This document shows, piece by piece, positions 57,507 through 64,000 of a DNA stretch of 64,000 nt. The stretch comes from Thermostichus lividus PCC 6715 (GTDB lineage Bacteria > Cyanobacteriota > Cyanobacteriia > Thermosynechococcales > Thermosynechococcaceae). The stretch spans positions 1,674,001 through 1,738,000 of the forward strand of contig NZ_CP018092.1 of assembly GCF_002754935.1 (NCBI RefSeq), read 5' to 3'. The position numbers and the translations under genes were made by a program. Numbering within the stretch: position 1 is the stretch's first letter; each line of letters starts with the position of its first letter. The notes under the pieces are model-generated. The model was not told where the DNA came from, ran no database searches, and saw only the letters and a list, made by a program, of their open reading frames with translations.

Positions 57507-57974
57507 ATGATTGAAATTCCTGCCCCGCTTCAGCCTATTGTGACCTTTGCCCACCCAGTTTTAATGTGGGTGTTGTTTGCATTAACTCTCTACGCGATGT
57601 ATTTAGGGATTCAAACGCGTCGCTTGCGCTCCCTTAGTGGGGAGGAGAAGAAGGCACTGATTCAAGCCAAGGTGAATATTAAGCATCACCAAGTCGGTGC
57701 ATTTTTACTGGCGTTTATGGTGTTGGGAGCGATTGGAGGCATGGCGGCTACCTACATCAATAACGGTAAGCTCTTTGTGGGGCCTCACTTACTTGTTGGC
57801 TTGGCAATGACAGGGTTGGTGGCCATTTCTGCTAGCTTGACTCCCTTCATGCAAAAAGGCAGTGAAGTGGCGCGGGTGCTGCACATGACCCTCAATATGT
57901 TGCTAGTGGGGTTCTTTGGTTGGCAGGCTGTGACTGGGCTACAAATTGTCCAGCGAATTCTGAACGCCAATTAG
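57507..57974 (+). CDS. DUF4079 integral membrane protein
   Basis: A 155-residue membrane protein with four hydrophobic helices (about residues 12-34, 61-85, 93-110, 125-148). The pattern AHPVLMWVLFALTLYAMYLG, KHHQVGAFLLAFMVLGAIGG and GPHLLVGLAMTGL, with histidines in the helices, matches DUF4079, a cytochrome b561-like family conserved in cyanobacteria and plastids. Haem binding by the helix histidines is a possibility only. The start is ATG at 57507. Confidence 0.85.
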   Translation: MIEIPAPLQPIVTFAHPVLMWVLFALTLYAMYLGIQTRRLRSLSGEEKKALIQAKVNIKHHQVGAFLLAFMVLGAIGGMAATYINNGKLFVGPHLLVGLAMTGLVAISASLTPFMQKGSEVARVLHMTLNMLLVGFFGWQAVTGLQIVQRILNAN

Positions 57975-58141
57975 GACAACCAGTCCTCCGCGTTTTGTCA
58001 ACCATTGGCTAACCAGTTGCAAGAAGTCTGCAGTAAGCAGAGTCTTTTATGCCAGAATAGAACTGTTTGCATTACTGCAAATAATTCTTAAAGGCGATCG
58101 CCACGCTTTTGGTTTTGCAGACGGTTTACTTCTTGGCAGCT

Positions 58142-59218
58142 ATGACAACCCTTTCCCTGACAACTCCGACCGCTACAGCTGTACAGCTGACAAATTTGCG
58201 TAAACTCTTTGGCCATTTTCCAGCCATTGAAGAGGTTAGCCTGAGGGTGCACGATGGTGAAATTCTGGGGTTATTGGGGCCGTCTGGCTGTGGTAAAACC
58301 ACGCTGCTGCGACTCATTGCTGGCCTAGATACGCCCGATCAGGGCACAATTACGATTGGCGATCGCTGTGTTACGGCCCCAGGCCTATTTGTGCCACCGG
58401 AGCAGCGCTCCTTGGGGATGGTTTTTCAGGACTTTGCTCTGTTTCCCCACCTTACGGTTGCTGAAAATATTGCCTTTGGTTTGCAACAACATCGTTTTAG
58501 TAAAAAGCAAATTCAAGAACGGGTGATGGCAATTCTGTCCTTAGTTCATTTGCAGGGGATGGAAAAGCGATACCCTCACGAACTGTCGGGGGGACAGCAA
58601 CAGCGGGTCGCATTAGCACGGGCGATCGCTCCCCAGCCTGCGGTGATTTTATTGGATGAACCCCTGAGTAACTTAGATGCTCAAGTTCGGCTACAGCTAC
58701 GGGAGGAATTGCGTACGATTCTCAAGGCCTCCGGTACCACAGCCATTTTTGTTACCCATGATCAAGAGGAAGCCCTGAGCCTCTCGGATCGATTAGCTGT
58801 TATGCGCCAAGGTCGCCTAGAACAGGTGGGTACCCCTGAAGAGATTTATTGTCAGCCCGCTTCACGGTTTGTAGCAGGGTTTATTAGCCAAGCCAACTTT
58901 CTATCCGCCTGTGCCCAAGGTAGCCATGTCCTCACTGATATTGGCACATTCCCCCTCCTAGAGGCTGCTCCAGCCGTACAGGGTGAACTCATGATTCGCG
59001 AAGAAGATGTCATGCTCCAGCCACACCCCCCCTCAGAAACCACCTTAATTGTTCGCGATCGCCAGTTCCTAGGGCGCGAATACCGCTACTGTGTGCAGGC
59101 ACCGTCGGGCAAAGAACTCCATGCCCGCCTACCCGTGAATGTAGTGATTCCTGTTGGTGCCACGGTGGCCTTAACCGCTCCTGCAGAGGCTGTGCGCTTT
59201 TTTCCCAAAGAGACCTGA
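58142..59218 (+). CDS. ABC transporter ATP-binding protein, iron(III)/FbpC-FutC type
   Basis: About 358 residues from ATG 58142 (MTTLSL); the TTG at 58109 is less likely. It has Walker A GPSGCGKTTLLRLIAG, Q-loop MVFQDFALFPHLTV, signature LSGGQQQRVALARAI, Walker B VILLDEPLSNLD and H-loop VTHDQ. The C-terminal ~120 residues are an OB-fold TOBE-type regulatory domain. CLUSTER features and length fit the FbpC/FutC ATPases that drive ferric-iron import; thiamine or molybdate-type relatives cannot be excluded. The permease and binding protein are not adjacent. Confidence 0.85.
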   Translation: MTTLSLTTPTATAVQLTNLRKLFGHFPAIEEVSLRVHDGEILGLLGPSGCGKTTLLRLIAGLDTPDQGTITIGDRCVTAPGLFVPPEQRSLGMVFQDFALFPHLTVAENIAFGLQQHRFSKKQIQERVMAILSLVHLQGMEKRYPHELSGGQQQRVALARAIAPQPAVILLDEPLSNLDAQVRLQLREELRTILKASGTTAIFVTHDQEEALSLSDRLAVMRQGRLEQVGTPEEIYCQPASRFVAGFISQANFLSACAQGSHVLTDIGTFPLLEAAPAVQGELMIREEDVMLQPHPPSETTLIVRDRQFLGREYRYCVQAPSGKELHARLPVNVVIPVGATVALTAPAEAVRFFPKET

Positions 59219-59280
59219 TGTGACCTAGAGTTGCCAGCCCAAGAAGGTTAAAATAGGGGGCAATTCGACAGGAGTGTGCT

Positions 59281-59493
59281 ATGGCCATCAAAAAAGGAGA
59301 TTTTGTTAAGGTTATTGCTGAAAAACTGACCAACAGTTTGGAGGCGCTTGCTAGCGATCGCCGCTATCCGCCATACCTGTTTGAAGGGCGTGGCGAAGTG
59401 GTGGATATTCGCGGTGAGTATGCCCAAATTAAGTTTCCCGTGCCTACCCCGACCGTTTGGCTAAAGCTTGAGCAACTCGAAGTGAGCCAGTAA
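59281..59493 (+). CDS. ndhO: NAD(P)H-quinone oxidoreductase subunit O
   Basis: A 70-residue protein matching NdhO, the small oxygenic-photosynthesis-specific subunit of the NDH-1 complex that takes part in cyclic electron flow and respiration in thylakoids. Signatures are [29 protein letters not shown] and [21 protein letters not shown] precedes the ATG by 8 nt. The stop codon directly abuts the mdh ATG, so both genes are probably cotranscribed. Confidence 0.95.
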   Translation: MAIKKGDFVKVIAEKLTNSLEALASDRRYPPYLFEGRGEVVDIRGEYAQIKFPVPTPTVWLKLEQLEVSQ

Positions 59494-60429
59494 ATGTCTA
59501 GCCGCGTGGCCGTCCTCGGTGCCGGAAATGTCGGCAGTGCCCTTGCCCAACGACTTGCAGAGGGAAATATTGCTGATGTTGTCCTGCTAGATGTGATTGC
59601 TGGGCGCCCCCAAGGGCTTGCCCTTGATCTCACCCAATCGCGGCTTATTCAAGGACACGATCGCCAGATTCTAGGCACAACAGACTATAACGACATTCAT
59701 CATGTTGATGTTGTAGTCATTACCGCTGGGTTCCCCCGCAAACAGGGGATGAGCCGCGACGACTTGCTAAAGCTCAACGGCAATCTGATCCAAGACATTA
59801 CTCGCCAAGCTGTTGCCGTTGCCCCAGATGCAGTCTATGTCGTGGTTACCAATCCCCTTGATGTCATGACCCATGTGGCATGGCAGGTGAGTGGGCTACC
59901 CCCTCAGAAAGTCATGGGAATGGCAGGGGTATTAGATGCCGCCCGCTTTGCCGCGTTTATCGCCCTTGAGCTAAACATTTCTGTTAAAGATATTCGCGCC
60001 ATGGTATTGGGGGGGCATGGCGACTTGATGGTACCCTTGCCGCGCTATTCCAGTGTTAGCGGCATTCCCATTACTGAACTGCTCCCTGCCGCCACCATCG
60101 ATAGACTCATTCAACGCACGCGTCATGGTGGCGCCGAAATTGTCAACTTGCTGCAAACTGGCAGTGCCTTTTATACCCCCGCCGCTGCCGCTGCCCTAAT
60201 GGTAGAAGCAATTCTCTCGAACCAAGCGCGATTATTGCCCGTGTGTGCCTACGTTGAACAGGCCTACAATCTCAGGGGGATGTATGTTGGGGTGCCAGCG
60301 CGCATTGACCGCCAAGGGGTCGCGCAAATTGTTGAATTGTCTTTGACAGAGAGTGAATTACAGGCATTACACGCCTCAGCCTATGCCGTCCAAGGCGTCA
60401 TTGCCGCTACCCAAAGCCTGCTGAATTGA
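59494..60429 (+). CDS. mdh: Malate dehydrogenase (LDH-like type)
   Basis: A 311-residue NAD-dependent dehydrogenase. It has the dinucleotide motif VLGAGNVGSALAQRL and NAD-selecting Asp in VVLLDVIAGRP. The specificity loop AGFPRKQGMSRDDLLKLN, with Arg in place of the lactate-type Gln, indicates malate/oxaloacetate. The catalytic histidine is in VLGGHGDLMVPLPRYSSV. It belongs to the LDH-like MDH group. It abuts ndhO with zero spacing, linking a TCA-type enzyme to a photosynthetic NDH subunit, as seen in some related genomes. Confidence 0.93.
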   Translation: MSSRVAVLGAGNVGSALAQRLAEGNIADVVLLDVIAGRPQGLALDLTQSRLIQGHDRQILGTTDYNDIHHVDVVVITAGFPRKQGMSRDDLLKLNGNLIQDITRQAVAVAPDAVYVVVTNPLDVMTHVAWQVSGLPPQKVMGMAGVLDAARFAAFIALELNISVKDIRAMVLGGHGDLMVPLPRYSSVSGIPITELLPAATIDRLIQRTRHGGAEIVNLLQTGSAFYTPAAAAALMVEAILSNQARLLPVCAYVEQAYNLRGMYVGVPARIDRQGVAQIVELSLTESELQALHASAYAVQGVIAATQSLLN

Positions 60430-60493
60430 TGCTCATTTCCCAACCCTGTCGGGTATGGTCGGAGATTGCTGTTTAGAAGGTGTTTAGAGAATC

Positions 60494-61570
60494 TTACTCT
60501 TCGAGCAGCCATAGTTCGCGGTTCACCGTGTTATCTAGGATTTGCGCTGGCCGTAACACTAGGAGAAGTTGGCCAAGAATGGGAGCGCTAGGAGCCTGAG
60601 GATACCAGGCTAGGCGCAGTGGCTCTGCGGTAGTCTCTTCGATGAGGAGGTAGCGATCGCCCTGCCACTCCTGTCGTCCCCGATCCACAATCAGTAAAAC
60701 TTGGGTGATGGGGATCAGATTGTCGCTACTGGGTAGTTCTGCGGGCAACTCCGCCACCGGCCACAGTAGGGCAACCGGATCAACGGCATTTAAGAGCACT
60801 TGCCACCCAGGTAAGGCAACCACGGTGAGAGGGCGCTCAACATCGACCAGTGAAAATGCCCCTGTGGGCTTGAGGGCTGGAACCGCGGTCAGGGCTGCCG
60901 CGGTCAGAGGGGCACAACCAGCCACAGGAATCAGGTAAGGTAACTCTTCGGCAGTCTCTAGGCGATAGAGCGGCAAGCGGGGCTGGGGGGTGGCAGACAC
61001 CACTGTCAAGTCGGTGAGGAGGGTTTCAAGGGCGCGGCGACCTTTCTCTGAGTCCACAAACCGGAAGCCTTGGGCAATGAGGCGCGATCGCTGGGCTAAA
61101 TCTCGCTGTTGCCGTGCCAACTGCCAATAATAGTGACCAATGCGATCGCCTAGGGTATCTGTAAAGTCTTCGCTCTCACCCTTTTGGTAGCTCATGGTTT
61201 TGAGGGCGCGGCACACCTCATGGACAGTGGCTCCATCAAGTTGCTTTTCAACAATCAGGGTTGCTGCCGCAACGCGATCGCGTTGGGACAGTACCCGTAA
61301 CTCGTAAAGCAGATCACTACCGCGCTCTTGGAAGTAGGCCAGCACTGAAGGGGAGGCATTGCCAGCACGTAGGCTTTGCGCCACTTGGACGGCAATGATG
61401 AGCTGGTTTTGGTGAATTGGCTCAATACCGGTCGCTTCAAAAATAGCCTGTGGCGAATGGCCAGCTTTCTGGAGGTGTTGGCACCCTTGCCCCCAATCTT
61501 GCCACGTTCCTTCTTTGCGGCGCAGCCGTTGCAGCAATTGTGCGGTCTGGGAATCAAGATCGTGACTCAT
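60494..61570 (-). CDS. raf1: Rubisco accumulation factor 1
   Basis: A 358-residue chaperone that dimerises and helps assemble RbcL into the Rubisco octamer core. The N-terminal helical domain contains [36 protein letters not shown] and [20 protein letters not shown]; the C-terminal beta-domain holds [14 protein letters not shown] and [20 protein letters not shown]. The length is normal. The ATG at 61570 overlaps the gyrA stop (ATGA), so it is translationally coupled to gyrA on the same strand. Confidence 0.95.
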   Translation of the reverse strand: MSHDLDSQTAQLLQRLRRKEGTWQDWGQGCQHLQKAGHSPQAIFEATGIEPIHQNQLIIAVQVAQSLRAGNASPSVLAYFQERGSDLLYELRVLSQRDRVAAATLIVEKQLDGATVHEVCRALKTMSYQKGESEDFTDTLGDRIGHYYWQLARQQRDLAQRSRLIAQGFRFVDSEKGRRALETLLTDLTVVSATPQPRLPLYRLETAEELPYLIPVAGCAPLTAAALTAVPALKPTGAFSLVDVERPLTVVALPGWQVLLNAVDPVALLWPVAELPAELPSSDNLIPITQVLLIVDRGRQEWQGDRYLLIEETTAEPLRLAWYPQAPSAPILGQLLLVLRPAQILDNTVNRELWLLEE

Positions 61571-64000
61571 GGGGTATCAACCTCCGCTGCCTCCATGCTC
61601 CCTGGGGGTAACACCGCCGCCGTAACGATACTGTCGTCTTCATCGAGCCGTTGTAGCCGCACTCCAGTTGCCGAGCGCGATTGCGACGAAATATCGATCA
61701 CTTTTTGGCGAATGATAATACCGCGACTGGTCACAATCATTAACTCGTCGTCAGCATTGACAATCCGTAACGCTGCGAGGTGATCTTCATTGCTCTTGGC
61801 TTTGAATTTAGTGGCGGTAATCCCCATTCCAGCCCGATTTTGCAACCGAAATTGCTGGACGGGCACCCGCTTACCATAACCGTTGGTGGTAATGACCAAC
61901 ACCCACGGCCCTGCACTTTGGGCAGCCACCTCGTCGCTGTCGTCAGTGTCATCGCCATCATCGCCAGTGGCGCTCAAGCTCTTGGCGATCGCCCCAGGCA
62001 GAATATCCATCCCCACTAACTCATCCCCCGGACGCAGGTTCATCGACTTCACCCCACGGGTAGCCCGCCCCAACGGCCGTAGCTGATCGTGACTGGCACG
62101 AAAATGAATTGCCATGCCCTGCCGTGAGCCAATGATAATGGTGTCCTCTTCGCGGGTTCGCCGCACCCAGCGCAGTTGGTCTCCCTCCTCAAGGGAAATT
62201 GCAATGAGGCCATTAGTACGAATATGACTAAAGGCGGCAAGCGCCGTTTTTTTAATAAAGCCCTTGCTTGTGAGCATCACTAAGTACTCGTCGGCACTAA
62301 AATCGTGCACCGCAATGACGGAGGTGATCTTCTCTTCGCGGGGAATGGGCAGGAGTTGAACAATGGGAGTGCCGCGAGCTTGACGCGAGCCAGTGGGAAT
62401 CTGATAGGCGGGCAGGGCATAGACGATGCCGCGATCGCTAAAGAAGAGGATGCGATCGTGATCGTTGCAGCCAAAGAAGTGCTCAACCGCATCATCCTCT
62501 TTAATTTCCGCCCCTTTGCGACCCCGGCCATCCCGACTTTGGGCTTCAAAGGTATCGACGGGCATCCGCTTAATGTAGCCCTGCTGGGTAACGAGAATCA
62601 CTGATTTATCGTTAGCAATGAGGTCGGTATCGCTAATGTCAGCGTCGGCTTGGACAATCTGCGATCGCCGCGGTGTGGCAAACTTCGCTTTAATTTGCAA
62701 CACCTCAGCTTCAATAATATCGAGTACCCGTTGTCGGTTGGCAAGGATATTGTGGAAGTCAGCAATTTGCCGCTGGAGCTCTTCGTGTTCGCGCTGAATC
62801 TTTTCTGCTTCTAGAGCCGTGAGCCGCCGCAGTTGCATCTGTAAAATGGCATCCGCTTGAGCCTCGCTGAGGGCATAGGTCTGCATGAGGTCTTGGCGTG
62901 CTAAGGCGGTATCGCTGGCAGCACGGATGCGTTGAATCACCTCATCAAGGTTGGCTAGGGCAATCAGCAGTCCCTGCAAGAGGTGATCTCGCTCTTCAGC
63001 TTTACGCAGAGCATAGCGGGTACGGCGGGCGATCGCCTCTTCCCGGAAGCTCAGGAATACTTCGAGGCTGCGCTTGAGGGTCAGCAGTTGCGGTTCGTTG
63101 TTGACGATCGCCAGCATATTGGCGCCAAAATTTACCTGTAGGGGGGTTTGCTTGTACAGATTATTCAGCACCACCCGGGGATAGGCATCCCGCTTGAGTT
63201 CGATGACCACGCGAATGCCCTCGCGATCGCTTTCGTCGCGCAGATCCGCAATGCCATCGATTTTTTTGTCGTTCACCAACTCAGCAATTTTTTCCATCAG
63301 AGCAGCTTTGTTGGTTTGGTAGGGCAGCTCCGTGACAATAATGGCCTCGCGGGGCTGACGACCGGGCACCTCTAGGGTTTCAATGGTGGCAACGGCTCTC
63401 AGGGTAATGGAGCCGCGCCCTGTGGTATAGGCATCTTGAATACCAGCTTGGCCAAGAATATGTCCGCCAGTGGGGAAATCAGGCCCCGGAATATAGCGCA
63501 TTAACTCGCGATCGCTGATGTCAGGCCTGTGGATCAGTGCCACCAGTCCATCCACCAACTCACCGAGGTTATGGGGGGGAATGTTCGTGGCCATCCCCAC
63601 CGCAATCCCAGAGGTGCCGTTTAGCAGGAGCTGGGGCACCCGTGCGGGCAAAACAAGGGGTTCCTGTTGTGAGCCATCAAAATTATCAACAAAGTCAACG
63701 GTTTCCTGCTCAATGTCTTGGAGCAGCGCTTCCGATGCCAGCGCTTGCAGCCGACATTCGGTATAACGCATCGCAGCCGGCGGATCGTTGTCAATGGAGC
63801 CAAAGTTGCCATGCCCATCAATGAGGGGATGGCGCATGGAAAAATCCTGAGCCATGCGCACGAGGGCATCATAGACCGCCGAGTCACCATGGGGGTGGTA
63901 TTTCCCCAGCACTTCACCGACCACACGGGCACATTTGCGAAAGGGACGGTCTGCGGTTAAACCTAACTCGTGCATCGCGTAGAGAATACGACGGTGCACG
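61567..64000 (-). CDS. gyrA: DNA gyrase/topoisomerase IV subunit A, N-terminus beyond window
   Basis: At least 810 codons; the frame is open to the right edge, so about 40 N-terminal residues are missing. The breakage-reunion domain shows [35 protein letters not shown] and the active-site Tyr in [13 protein letters not shown]. The C-terminal beta-propeller repeats follow ([51 protein letters not shown]). The GyrA box is non-canonical, reading [10 protein letters not shown] rather than QRRGGKG, so the gyrase/topo IV assignment is likely but not certain. raf1 overlaps its stop. Confidence 0.93.
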   Translation of the reverse strand, partial: VHRRILYAMHELGLTADRPFRKCARVVGEVLGKYHPHGDSAVYDALVRMAQDFSMRHPLIDGHGNFGSIDNDPPAAMRYTECRLQALASEALLQDIEQETVDFVDNFDGSQQEPLVLPARVPQLLLNGTSGIAVGMATNIPPHNLGELVDGLVALIHRPDISDRELMRYIPGPDFPTGGHILGQAGIQDAYTTGRGSITLRAVATIETLEVPGRQPREAIIVTELPYQTNKAALMEKIAELVNDKKIDGIADLRDESDREGIRVVIELKRDAYPRVVLNNLYKQTPLQVNFGANMLAIVNNEPQLLTLKRSLEVFLSFREEAIARRTRYALRKAEERDHLLQGLLIALANLDEVIQRIRAASDTALARQDLMQTYALSEAQADAILQMQLRRLTALEAEKIQREHEELQRQIADFHNILANRQRVLDIIEAEVLQIKAKFATPRRSQIVQADADISDTDLIANDKSVILVTQQGYIKRMPVDTFEAQSRDGRGRKGAEIKEDDAVEHFFGCNDHDRILFFSDRGIVYALPAYQIPTGSRQARGTPIVQLLPIPREEKITSVIAVHDFSADEYLVMLTSKGFIKKTALAAFSHIRTNGLIAISLEEGDQLRWVRRTREEDTIIIGSRQGMAIHFRASHDQLRPLGRATRGVKSMNLRPGDELVGMDILPGAIAKSLSATGDDGDDTDDSDEVAAQSAGPWVLVITTNGYGKRVPVQQFRLQNRAGMGITATKFKAKSNEDHLAALRIVNADDELMIVTSRGIIIRQKVIDISSQSRSATGVRLQRLDEDDSIVTAAVLPPGSMEAAEVDTP

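Noticed and set aside
57995-58100. Fur-type operator before the iron-type ABC ATPase
   Set aside because: A GAAT...ATTC near-palindrome with TTGCATTACTGCAA is visible but does not resemble a Fur box closely enough to call.

Overview
The window reads as chromosomal DNA of a thermophilic unicellular cyanobacterium of the Thermosynechococcus / thermophilic Synechococcus type. Support: many HIP1-type GCGATCGC octamers, oxygenic-phototroph genes (ndhO, the Rubisco chaperone raf1, a bciB-type divinyl reductase, txlA/HCF164, DUF4079, DUF1345) and compact gene packing with many 1-4 nt overlaps. No rRNA, tRNA or CRISPR array was recognised. The left edge cuts a peroxiredoxin gene and the right edge cuts gyrA.

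Layout. 1-9 kb: peroxiredoxin (partial), a dipeptide-type ABC permease with a homopolymer frameshift, a TPR protein, a P-type ATPase-like protein lacking all catalytic motifs, cobT-like, pgeF, DUF1345 and an unrecognised membrane protein. 9-25 kb: cbiA with an in-frame tandem repeat, a transketolase/phosphoketolase-like enzyme next to bciB, clpP, ubiX, a small membrane protein, a GNAT, txlA, cobN, and a GAF histidine kinase with a pseudo-receiver. 25-28 kb: leuS, then a repeat-rich intergenic region. 28-39 kb: a taxis (type IV pilus/phototaxis-like) signalling locus with a tandemly duplicated PATAN-receiver / CheW / MCP unit, of which the first CheW is an internally deleted relic; a CheA-receiver hybrid, a receiver-only CheB paralogue and full CheB follow. 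39-44 kb: TolC-like protein, then gmd and fcl for GDP-L-fucose; gmd carries a 342-residue intein with a LAGLIDADG endonuclease. 44-52 kb (mostly minus strand): IS200/IS605 remnants, an L7/L12-like fragment, valS, fabG, a glycosyltransferase with an apparent CTG start, atpG and a coiled-coil protein. 52-57 kb: a calcineurin-type phosphodiesterase, a B12-binding radical SAM protein, an ArsR regulator, an ISL3 element and another IS605 end. 57-64 kb: TrkA-C membrane protein, DUF4079, iron-type ABC ATPase, ndhO, mdh, raf1 and gyrA.

Themes. Cobalamin genes (cobT-like, cbiA, cobN) are scattered singly and a B12-dependent radical SAM enzyme lies in the same window. gmd and fcl convert GDP-mannose to GDP-L-fucose for surface glycans, beside an outer-membrane export protein and a taxis system. 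Small mobile DNA is prominent: three solo copies of a ~212-bp structured element resembling the right end/omegaRNA of IS605-TnpB transposons, four copies of a MITE with GTTGCTGAAT ends, two larger IS605 remnants and one ISL3 element. Three disrupted frames each need one extra base in a homopolymer, so sequencing undercalls compete with real frameshifts. Functions are assigned by recognising families by eye; no search was run.
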